Shown in pieces: positions 23,769 to 33,216 of a stretch of DNA of 64,000 bases. A program made the position numbers and the translations under genes. Source of the DNA: Chytridium lagenaria (lineage: Eukaryota; Chytridiomycota; Chytridiomycetes; Chytridiales; Chytridiaceae); assembly GCA_025449115.1 (NCBI GenBank), contig JAHLKC010000020.1:248001-312000 (forward strand), in the 5' to 3' direction. The notes under the pieces are model-generated. The model saw only the letters and a program-made list of their open reading frames with translations, was not told where the DNA came from and searched no databases. Each line of letters starts with the position of its first letter. Positions within the stretch are counted from its first letter, which is position 1.

Positions 23769-24613
23769 TTATATAAAATACGCACCATCTCCATTTAACC
23801 CATTGGCCCCATTTGCCGGCGGCGGCGGGAACATCCCATTCGGTGGTGGCGGCATCATTCCCATCATTGGCATCATTCCCGGCATTGGAGGTCTCATTCC
23901 TGGAGGCGGCATCGGAAATCCAGGAGGCGGCCTCCATCCTGGAGGTGGAGGTCCACCTGGGAATGGGAATGGCGGGCGAGCCATTCCAGGTTGAGGAGGA
24001 GGCATACCGGGCATACCTGGCATAGGTGGCATACCAGGTGGCATGCCGGGGAATGGGGGACGCGGTGGAAGCATGCCTGGGGGAGGCATCGGCATGCCAG
24101 GTCGCATGAATGGAGGCACTAGATAAATAAAGTAAGTGTGGACTCTAACTGGGTGTCGATTTAGATAAAGGTACTCACTAAAGGGTGGCATCATCATTGG
24201 GTTCAATGGGTTCATGTTGTAGAAATCTGGAATCGAAAGCGTTAAAGACGTAAGGGTGGTTGAAATAAAGGAGTTTGCTGACCTGGTGCTCCATGCTTGC
24301 CGTCATATGCTTTTGTTATCTGGTTGATAACATCTTGGACCTTATCCTGCCCGAGTGCTGCACAACATCGTTAGTACGAACCACAGAGAATGCAGATAAT
24401 GAAGAAGTGCGATGCAAGAGTAGTGTCCGACCAGAGTAGTAGTTTTGAACATGCATCCGATGCTTCCATCCAGCATTGTGGGCCTTTCGCACTGACGGGG
24501 AATCATGAGTCAGGAAGATGTCGCAATAGTCTGTTAACGATGAAGAGAATAGCGTTAGCACAGGCCAAGAGAACCTTTCACCAACAACACGCACCGCAGT
24601 AGTATTTCGGCAT
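23769..24613 (-). CDS. YHC1: U1 snRNP protein C (U1-C)
   Basis: Five exons splice exactly in phase: 24613-24595, 24530-24432, 24357-24283, 24226-24179 and 24118-23769, giving 196 residues. The N-terminus [15 protein letters not shown] followed by [15 protein letters not shown] is the diagnostic U1-C matrin-type C2H2 zinc finger. The middle ([16 protein letters not shown]) matches the helix after the finger, and the rest is the typical Met/Pro/Gly-rich tail. U1-C stabilises pairing of U1 snRNA with the 5' splice site. The tiny first exon (19 nt) is itself split inside the zinc finger, just after the first Cys. The start codon lies 38 nt from the divergent Nudix gene. Confidence 0.95.
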
Positions 24614-24651
24614 TCTTTCGGCAAAGGAATATTTTTTTCCCTAAAGACGAC
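24614..24651. promoter_or_regulatory. 38-nt bidirectional promoter, U1-C / Nudix
   Basis: Only 38 nt separate the two divergent start codons. The segment contains a T-run and A-rich sequence but no TATA box. Transcription start sites probably overlap or lie in the opposite gene. Confidence 0.55.
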
Positions 24652-25721
24652 ATGTCCTCGTTCATCTCGTTGGTGCGTAGCTGCAACAACTTTACTCCCG
24701 CGCAGGAGCGGTCAGCGTTCACCGGTGCAGCTGTTGGAGAATCTCCTGCTCCTCTCTTCATCGGCACGACGCCAGTTGGCATGGTCCGGCCAGATGTGCA
24801 GAAGCAAGTTCGGAATCATCCTAAAGTCTTCATATTCTCGGATCGCGGCATCGAGATCAACCCATTGCTCTCGACACCAGAAGAGAGAACAAACGCCGTA
24901 GAGGCTGTTTTGCAGCAATGGCGCTCAGAAAAGCTTTTTCCGTCATTAAAGGGATGGAGGTCAGAGCGTTACTCAGTCTGGGGCGAAGATGGAGAGATCA
25001 TTATGCAGATTGAACGAGCTGGTGCTGGATTGTTGGGATTCCGAGCTTACGGAGTTCATATTAATGGTTATGTGATGGATGGGGACAAGACCTTGATGTG
25101 GGTCGCGAGAAGGTTCGAATCCATTTCTATGCCCTTTCTCGTTTGGTTTCTATTCAAGTCAATCTCGGTTCCCAACGTCTTCTCTTTTTACTTTACCGCT
25201 TTGAAGGAGTTTTACGAAGCAAACTTACCCTGGTATGTTGGATAACCTGGTTGGCGGTGGCCTGCCTCACGGATACGACCCCAAGACATGCGCTGTCAAG
25301 GAGTGTTTTGAGGAAGCTGGATTATCCAGTAATCAACTCGTATCATTAAGGAGTGTGTCTTCGATATCATACTTTATGGACTCTCCTGATCGAGGACTGC
25401 TGCCAGATTTCGAGTTCATCTATGATCTCCAGGTTGACAAGGATTGGAAGCCCAACTGTCAGGACGGTGAAGTGGCGGCCTTTTACCTTATGACGCTGGA
25501 CGAGGTAAGAAACACTCGTTCCTCCCGTTTCTCTAACCTAGGTTTCTAAATAGGTCGCGGAAAAGCTTCAAGCTGGAGAATTCACTCCTGAAGCCGGTCT
25601 CGTATCCCTCGAGTTCCTCATTCGATTTGGCCACATCAACCCAAACAACGAGCCCCTGTATGCTGAGCTGGTGACTGACCTCCGCCGCAGCCTTCCCTTT
25701 CCGAGCCCTTCGTTCAGATGA
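24652..25721 (+). CDS. Nudix hydrolase with N-terminal DUF4743 (thiamine pyrophosphokinase-related type)
   Basis: Three exons (24652-25112, 25207-25504, 25554-25721) join in phase to 308 residues. The N-terminal half, with [21 protein letters not shown] and [14 protein letters not shown], is the DUF4743 region found in fungal and plant Nudix proteins of the YJR142W type. The Nudix box is [28 protein letters not shown]: the EExG core is present, but the first conserved Glu is Tyr and the usual Arg is Lys. Known relatives hydrolyse oxidised or damaged thiamine diphosphates. The C-terminus ([18 protein letters not shown]) is also family-like. The activity is inferred and depends on whether the altered box still binds metal. 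Confidence 0.88.
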
Positions 25722-26082
25722 ACACCTTTTCTGCGCGTTCTTGGTTCCTTTGTTATTCCTTTGGTTCTTGGCAGCTTTAGATATTTACCTTTGGGGCTGA
25801 AATGCGACGCCTTAACCCCCTCTAAGTGCATATAGAGAGAAGGGAGGAATCCACCTCCTTTAGTGAATAAAACGTCAAGGTTTTCACTGAAAACAAAAGA
25901 TTTCTTTAAAGTCCAAACGAACGGGTCTGACAACAAACAAGCGATAAACGGGTGCTGACGCTGTGTTTGTTGGATCATCCCTCATTCTCCTGCTCATTCC
26001 TTCCGCCCTTCGAACACCCCATCGCCATCGTCATCCGTCCACATTAGCCGTTTTCTGTGGCATCTTTTTATCTTAAAATTAC
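25722..26082. other. Intergenic (same-strand genes)
   Basis: 361 nt between the Nudix stop and the rhomboid ATG. It should contain the Nudix 3' UTR and the rhomboid promoter; no recognisable motif apart from A/T-rich stretches. Confidence 0.4.
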
Positions 26083-27943
26083 ATGTCAAACCCTCAATCA
26101 CCCACTTTGGCCCGAAATGGCCAACAGCAGCAGAGTGCAGTGGGATCATCAATGGCCAGCCGGAACTCGTTTCCAATGCAGGAAGTGACATCACCGACTC
26201 GCCCCCATCAGCTGTCTCAAACCAGCAGCCGTCTTTACAAGGACTCGATCGGCTCTGGTGGACTAGAGCCCAATCCCGATGAGATGATGTTGCGCCAGCA
26301 GCAGGAGGCTAGTATCAAGGGCAAGGAGAAGGCTCTCCCACCCACCCCGACTATGGAGCAGAGGTCGACACCATTGGATCTGAGTATGAGTAAGGCCCAC
26401 CTTCCGTCGTTGAAACAAACCAAGCCAAAAGCTAATTTTTCTTTGCCGTGTGTCTTTTCAATCCCCTTCTCAACAACCCCCTTGCATCCTTCCACATTCC
26501 TTCCTGGTACCTTCTCGGCTCAGGTTCTACTCAAACCCCAACTCGCGGCCTCGGTCAATAGATCCCTCGTCATCAGAGAACTTCAAGATGGCGCACTATG
26601 AGGCTTCACGGGAGCCTCTGATGACAAAGGATCCTTACTCAGCCTATCCAATGGGACCTATCGGTTCCTTGGGCCAAACATGGGAAGCGGGCAGACATAT
26701 AATAACTCTGCGCATACCATAGAGAGCGATGAGGCATTCGCAAGGCGGTTAGCTAGAGAGGAGGCGGCGATGCAAAATGCTCCAGAAGGAATGGTTGGGA
26801 AGGAGATTCCTAGGACACTGTATGATCCGGAGGCGAGACAGGATTTGGCGACCTTGCGGTCGAACCGGCCGTGGTTTCTTGGCATCATGACCACCATACA
26901 AGTCACAACTGTGATCATCAGTTTGGTCCTGAATCAGCAATGGACAGGGAATATCATTCAGACCAACCCTTTTAACGTTATGATAGGACCTGCACCTGGT
27001 GTTAGTATCAGAGTATTTGGCCCCAACTCATTTTCACCATGATACTATAGTTTACCACAGGTCCTGATTCAAATGGGAGCCCGCTTTCTACCCTGCGTTC
27101 GCAACACTAGTCTTAACACGGGTCTGTACCGATCATCCTGTGCCCAGATGGCATCAAAGCAACACCACTGCCTTGAACCCAGCCACCAACCAGCCTGCTC
27201 CATCTTGCACTATGAACAAATATGCGGTCTTGGAGGATTTAACGGAGGAGAGCCCAACCAATGGTTTAGGTTCATCATCCCAATTTTCCTTCACGGAGGA
27301 GTGGTCCACCTTCTAGTCAACATGCTGTTCCAAGTTCAGACTGGATTCCAGTTGGAGAGGGACTTTGGATGGTGGAGGACAGCGGCTATTTACTTTATTG
27401 CTGGTATTGGTGGTTTCGTTTTTGGAGGAAACTTTAATGGACTCACTCCGTCCGTCGGGTGTTCTGGGGCTCTATTTGGTATGTATCAAGGTCATTTCAC
27501 TTTAGTTTCGTTAAAGCCTTGGTTGCTCCAGCTAACGCTCACTTTCAGGATTGATGGCATGTCTGTTGATTGATCTATTCCAGAACTGGAAGGTCATTCA
27601 AAATCCGTGGTGGGAATTCACAAAGCTCATCTTCACGATCCTTCTCTCCTTTTTAATCGGCATGCTTCCCTTTATCGACAACTTTGCTCACGTTGGTGGC
27701 TTCTTCTGTGGGATCTTTGCTGGTCTTATCTTTATGCCAACGATCCATTACAGCAAGGCTGATGGTCGTGTCAAGATCACTCTAATGATTCTCTCGATTC
27801 CCGTCATTATTCTTATATATGTCTTCCTTTTCCGTGGGTTCTACACTGGACAGAATGATTGCCCTTGGTGCAAGTATATTAACTGCATTCCGGGGATGCC
27901 GTGGTGTGAGCAGAAGTGGAACCAAAACATTACTTTTACATAG
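26083..27943 (+). CDS. Rhomboid intramembrane serine protease
   Basis: The N-terminus is long, polar and Pro/Gln-rich, with the motif SDEAFARRLAREEAA before the membrane part. The first membrane helix is near 26870 (PWFLGIMTTIQVTTVIISLV). The rhomboid core has RFIIPIFLHGGVVHLLVNM (His and Asn of helix 2), GCSGALFG (the catalytic Ser in GxSG) and FAHVGGFFCG (the catalytic His), so the Ser-His dyad is complete and this is an active-type rhomboid, not an iRhom. A Cys-rich C-terminus (CPWCKYINCIPGMPWC) follows the last helix. Introns lie at about 26386-26523, 27000-27060 and 27480-27548. One base is missing at the GGG of 26671-26673, where the frame jumps; the rest reads well. Substrates are unknown. 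Confidence 0.85.
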
Positions 27944-28721
27944 TCTGGTTTTTTAATGCTGTGGTTCTACGTTATTCTTTTCCTTTTTTCTTCTGTCATC
28001 TTCATATCTTTGAACACCCACACCATGTATACATTCACTCAGAGAAATTATAACTACATACTCGGATGGAGTCTTTCTAAACTGCAAACCCTTTCCTTGA
28101 TACGCCATCATCTCTTTTCCAACAGCATAGCCCTTATCGTGACGCCCAATGCCTTTGTGGCGGTCACGGTCGATAACGCTCTTTCCCTGTTTTTCGAAGC
28201 CAGCCGGAGTGCCGGACCTGATGATGATGCCTCGTGGAGTAATTTTTTCAAGCGGGCGGAGTCCCAAACCTCCCCCACAAAAACGCAAATTGTCGCTGAT
28301 GCTTTGGTGAAGCATTCCGCTTGGAACGGACTCTTTTCTTTCGACTCTGCAGAATTCATTCGTCTTGCCCTTCTTCAAAAACACCTCTTTCTAGTGTGCC
28401 GCATCAGCAGCGACTCGTCCTCGACATCTCCTCTCATCCGCACATTGGCTGTTAAAGGACATTCCACCGCACTCGAGCGCAGAGCTTAAACTAAGCCATA
28501 GCATCCACTCGTCCTCCCTGACGATATCCCATCCTCACCTTACCGAGGAGAAGCAAAACGGGAAGGACGTAGCCTCATCATTAGAACCCTTTAAGCGAAA
28601 CCGAAAAACACCTCATCTCTTCAGACACAAGGATTCAAGCCCCCCACTTGGATACCGCAGCCTCCTCACTGCATTCGTACAGCCACAGCCTTTGTGAACC
28701 CTTCATTGACTCACTGGAGGA
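27944..28721. other. Intergenic with one long unsupported ORF (27956-28489)
   Basis: A 177-codon plus-strand ORF starts 13 nt after the rhomboid stop, inside its expected 3' UTR, and overlapping antisense ORFs of 143 and 83 codons cover the same DNA. None has a recognisable domain. The last third of the plus ORF (VADALVKHSAWNGLFSFD) has some protein-like character, so a small gene cannot be excluded. Confidence 0.3.
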
Positions 28722-30858
28722 ATGCTGACGGCCGCAGCCGGATTTCAAAACGGCATGTCAGTATCCACAGCGGCGACAGCGTACCAGGCTCCCCCGTTAA
28801 AGAACGTTGTCATCAAGACTCGATGGAAGATTGTAAGTAACCGTCTATATCGGTTTCATCATGTCTTGAAAACCTTGGACTAACGGATGTTGAAAGATGG
28901 AGACAGTTGGGAAGGGTGCCTTTGGGGAAGTTTACACTGCTCTGGATTTGCAGACCTCGGAAACGGTTGCTATCAAGATTGAGAGTCCGGCTTGTAAAAA
29001 CCTGTGCTTAAACTTGAGATATCGGTGTTGCGGAAACTTCAAGGTGGGGGTTCTGCCATCTTACTAGGTTTTCTGACTTTATGGTTTAGAGTCTCCGTAT
29101 GTCTGCCGCCACATTGCGGCAGGGAGGTTTACGTGGCCGCAGAATTTACCTTATTCGGATGGAATGATGTCTCCCCCGTCTCCCCCTGCCGAGATTCCTG
29201 TGTATAGTTATATGGTTATGGAATTATTGGGGCCAAAGTAAGCCTTTTGATATATTTGCTTCCGTTTGATGTCCATGAGATAAATCCTAACGATTGCGTA
29301 AGCTTGTCTGAACTTCGAAGAAAGCACGCAAGGAAAGTTTAGTCTTGCAACCACCGCCATTTTGGGAAAGCAAATGTTGAGATCAATTGAAGCACTTCAT
29401 GCTATCGGGATCTGCATCGTGATATCAAGCCAGGTAAGCTATTAATTTGCTTTCATGTTTATATTGGCTTGATAACTGACAGTATGTAACAGGAAACTTT
29501 TGCATGGAACTCACCGATCCTTCGAGACGGTTACAACGACCTAAATGTTATCTCATCGATTTCGGTCTTTCACGTCGTTTTTTGACCGCTTCTGGTCACG
29601 TCAGAGAGGTGGTATGAAAGCAATTATGGCTTACTTATATGTATTAGCCACGCTCGAAAGTTGGGTTTAGGGGTACTGCTCGTTACGCCTCTGTCAACGC
29701 TCACTTGGGAATGGTGAGTCCATCTATTACTTTGCGAATAAGTTGAGACTGATTATATAAAAAAAGGAACTCGGCCGCGTCGACGATTTATGGTCCTCTT
29801 CTACCTCATTGTCGAGTTGTAAATGGACAACTTCCCTGGAAAGGCAAGAAAAAGACCGTATAGGTGAACTTAAGCAAAAGTACACCGCTTTGATCTTTGC
29901 CCCGACTATCCTCAACTTCTCGCCATCCACGAATACTTAGCGTCTCTCCTACATGGATGAACCTGATTACGACTACATTGAAGGTCGTCTACATTCATTG
30001 TTTGTGCAAAGCGGGAGACCGATAACGTTCCATACGATTGGGAGATGCAAAGTGATCCGGATACGTTTGGGGATACCACTGTCTCGGATTCGATCGACGT
30101 TGCTATCCTGCTGGAGGAGGTGCCGCCATGGAAGCTTGCGACGGATACCTGAAGACCACCGCGGTCCACTGGCGTCGCTTACAACATGGACCTGAAGATC
30201 CCCGCCACAACGGTGGAAGCAGTCTCTCTGTTCGACTTCTGAAGCTGGTATCACGATGGATGAAAGTCGTGGTGGAGGAGATGGGATCGACGAACGTCCT
30301 TGTCGTCTGCGACGGTGACGATGGCGCATGCTGTTGGGAGTGCGTTAGTCCGGCTTCGCCACCGTCGTCGGCTGCGTTTAGGTTGCCGTTGTCGCCGAAT
30401 GGACCGGAACCTGCGAGACGGTTTTTCTCGGATGAGGGGTATGGGAGACGGGGGTATGGAGGGATATGGGGAGGAGGAATAGTGTGGGGTATCATGGGGA
30501 GGATGAAGGTGATGAGATTGGTGAAGATGTTGAGGATGGGATTGTTCCAGATTTGAAGGTACTTGGATTTTTTTATAATGTTATTCCGCGTCGTCATTCG
30601 TACTTATATATTTACGATAGTTCCTCCACCTCTTCCACGCAGAAACCAGCCTTTGCAACAAGATGGTTTCCCCGAAATTCCAGTGATTCAACATCGCAAC
30701 CCTCTTTTCTCCCAATGTATGTATCTGTACTATTTTATTGATTTCTTCTTTGAATCTCAGGCTGATAACTGTTCCTTTTTACAGACCTCCCTCCGAGCAC
30801 CCAAGTTAAAGAACCCCTTCCGAGCCCGTCGTTATTTAAAGTTCAACAGTTCAAATAA
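28722..30858 (+). CDS. Tau-tubulin-kinase-like protein kinase, CK1 superfamily (frameshifted)
   Basis: ATG 28722 opens a short N-terminus ending VVIKTRWKI, then an intron at about 28833-28897. The kinase domain shows METVGKGAFGEVYTALD (P-loop), VAIKIE (the ATP Lys), VLKLEISVLRKLQGG, DLHRDIKPG/NF (catalytic loop, split by an intron at about 29435-29492), CYLIDFGLSR (DFG) and GFRGTARYASVNAH, which is the TTBK form of the activation segment. DDLWS and RIGELKQKY follow. All catalytic residues are present, but the frame changes every 50-200 nt. The C-terminus after about 30150 is low-complexity and its end is uncertain. TTBK2 promotes cilium assembly in animals; a link to the flagellum here is inference. 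A recent pseudogene is possible. Confidence 0.7.
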
Positions 30859-31255
30859 CCTTCCCCTTTCCCTCATCTCCTCTTTTTCTTTCTTCTTTTT
30901 ATATTTCCCCGTTTGTAGTTGCTTTTTTTTTTGCCCATGTCGTTTATTGTGATACGCGGACATCTGGAGGGGGCTCTAGAGACGTCGCGGATGTGTTTTG
31001 TAACTTTAAGGATATCATAATTTATTCATCGAAGCCTTGAAGCTTGAAAGCGGTTATAAAGTTAAAGACCTCGTATGTAGTGATCAAGTATTGTAGTCAC
31101 TGCTGTCTATCGTGTTTAGACAGTGCGGGGTAGTTTCAGACGTCAACAATTTCAAGCATTTTGGAAACAGGAGGCGATTCCTCAGGAGTTGGTGGAGCCA
31201 TCGCTCTTTACCTTCTTCTCGACATGATGCCATCAATGCTGCTCTCTCAAAGACC

Positions 31256-33037
31256 ATGCTGTCCAAATGGAGGGCATGTCTGTCCTTTGAGTTTGGCGTC
31301 AAACATCACCAGTTCAAGTACCATCAAACAAGAACCATCAACCTCAGTGACCTCCACACCTGGCATCCCATCTACATTGCCGCACTCATTGACACTTTAC
31401 CACATAAAGTCATATACGATCTTCCAAACTGTCGAGGCTCCGAGTGCTCTCCACGATGTTTACATTCAAAATGGATGATCTCCGCAGTGCAATCCTGGCT
31501 CAACCACGGTAGCCCCGCCACCGGTAAACTCGACTTGAAAGCTCTCCAAGTCGACGTATACGTCTCCACCAACCTTCTACATCGACTTCCAATATCACCA
31601 GAAGCTCTCTGCTCCATAGTCACCCCCAAACAATGCGCCTACCACATATCGGATTGCATTACACACGGGCATGACGAGTCTTTCGACATCATCGCCCAAT
31701 GTGGTCATTTCCCACATATTGATCTTCACTATATTCAAGGCAATGTCAAGTCGTCCGCATTTAAAGGTCGCTACTATATCTTCAAGCAGCTTTTAAATCT
31801 CACCTCAACTCATTTTCCGGAAATGCATCACCATATCACCTTCACACCCGACATTCGAATTCTTGATATCGCTATCACGCATCCAAAAGTCCGAATCCTA
31901 CCCGCTACTTTCCTGGAAAATTGTTGTTCCATGCGAAATATGTCGATAGCCGCCGCCTATGTGGAAAAGGTGGGTCATCCCTTAATAAAGGTGGTTCAAG
32001 AAATATACACGCATGGAAATGGTGATGTTTTGATACAAGAACCGGAAATTCCTGGACCGTGGCGTCGCGCGTATGTTCAACTCATCATAAATTCTCACTC
32101 AAGTCTACTACCTCCAAGCAAGCTTCAACTCGTTTATAACCTCATCGCTATTGGCTTCCCTGATTTATCTCCTGATCAGCAGTCTCGTTTGGATTTAGCG
32201 CTTTTGGTGTCGAATCCATCCATGAACCCTGGATTTGATTATAATGTCGCCCTGCAAAAAGTCTTTGAGCTCGAAGAGCTGGATGCCGTCGATTCCCTTC
32301 TTTTGCGTCCAAATGTCGACGTGATGGTCGTTGCTGACAAGCAACGTTTGTTGGCAGCAGGAGCAACAAGCCTTGCTTTTCTCGTCGACTTTATCGGACA
32401 TCACATGTTCAGCAATCGCTCCTTGTTCCAAGCCTTTGCCGCAAAAGTTGACGAAGCATCCCCTGCCTTATTTCAATATCCCACCTCCGATAATTGCGGA
32501 ATCACTGAACGGATTCTCTGGCTTCGAGATCGTGTCTTTTCCGAATTCCCCGTCGCATCAACAACAAGACTTATAATTCTCGCCTGCCTCCGTAATGGCT
32601 TACCCGACACCCACATGTCCACCGCTTTGACCCTCCTTCAAACCCTCCCCATCTCAGATCAGCAAAGCCTCATGGATCTCTGGCAAACCCAACCCCCTGA
32701 TACCACCCGTCTCCCCGATTTCATCACCTACCTCATCTCCACCTCCCCGTCCATTTTCTCTGCCTTTGTCACCCACAAGAACTCGAAGTACTGGATTAAG
32801 GAGGATCATATTCAACTTGCGTCGACAACGGTACATCCGCGAATTGTGCTGATGGCGCTGAGATGTAAAAAATGGAAAGAGTGGGTATGGAGGAGTGCGG
32901 GGGAGGCGGTTTTAAGCCGAAACGGGGATGAGGAGGAGTTTAAAGTCTTTGAGAGGATGGAGAGAGTGGGTTATAAAGCGCATGCCGTCTCGCGGATTCT
33001 TGAAGAGTTTGACGCGTTTCTTATGGACGTGGCATGA
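31256..33037 (+). CDS. Large helical protein of unknown function
   Basis: A single uninterrupted frame runs from about 31112 to 33037 (641 codons); the first ATG is at 31256 (MLSKWRACLSFEFGV), leaving 593 residues. Upstream codons in the same frame look protein-like, so an upstream exon may supply the true start. I recognise no catalytic motif or domain. The sequence is rich in Leu, His and Ile, looks mainly alpha-helical, and contains repeated short Leu-rich helices (for example CITHGHDESFDIIAQCGH and LVDFIGHHMFSNRSLF), faintly like degenerate ankyrin or helical repeats. No signal peptide or membrane segment is seen. The unbroken length is notable next to two frameshifted neighbours. It is divergent from nothing and lies on the same strand as TTBK and SelO. 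Confidence 0.75.
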   Translation: MLSKWRACLSFEFGVKHHQFKYHQTRTINLSDLHTWHPIYIAALIDTLPHKVIYDLPNCRGSECSPRCLHSKWMISAVQSWLNHGSPATGKLDLKALQVDVYVSTNLLHRLPISPEALCSIVTPKQCAYHISDCITHGHDESFDIIAQCGHFPHIDLHYIQGNVKSSAFKGRYYIFKQLLNLTSTHFPEMHHHITFTPDIRILDIAITHPKVRILPATFLENCCSMRNMSIAAAYVEKVGHPLIKVVQEIYTHGNGDVLIQEPEIPGPWRRAYVQLIINSHSSLLPPSKLQLVYNLIAIGFPDLSPDQQSRLDLALLVSNPSMNPGFDYNVALQKVFELEELDAVDSLLLRPNVDVMVVADKQRLLAAGATSLAFLVDFIGHHMFSNRSLFQAFAAKVDEASPALFQYPTSDNCGITERILWLRDRVFSEFPVASTTRLIILACLRNGLPDTHMSTALTLLQTLPISDQQSLMDLWQTQPPDTTRLPDFITYLISTSPSIFSAFVTHKNSKYWIKEDHIQLASTTVHPRIVLMALRCKKWKEWVWRSAGEAVLSRNGDEEEFKVFERMERVGYKAHAVSRILEEFDAFLMDVA

Positions 33038-33216
33038 CGTGCTGTACGGCTGCCTCACACATTTTTTTTAAAAAAAGTTCCCTTGAGGCGCGCCAATAAA
33101 GATGTCTGTGCGGTAAGCATTAACCAATTCAAGTGCGTTGGGTGATGTGAGCTGCCATCGGACGTGACGTTGGCACATTAGTTTTTTGTTTTGATTGAAA
33201 TTTGAGTTTTGCAGAC

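Noticed and set aside
23761..24025. Gly-rich plus-strand ORFs opposite the U1-C tail
   Set aside because: Mirror frames of the Met/Pro/Gly-rich tail of U1-C, which is firmly identified by its zinc finger and in-phase exons.
28740..30150. Calling the TTBK-like gene a definite pseudogene
   Set aside because: Catalytic motifs are all intact and splice sites are present; single-base frame changes are also common in other conserved genes of this window, so sequence error is at least as likely.
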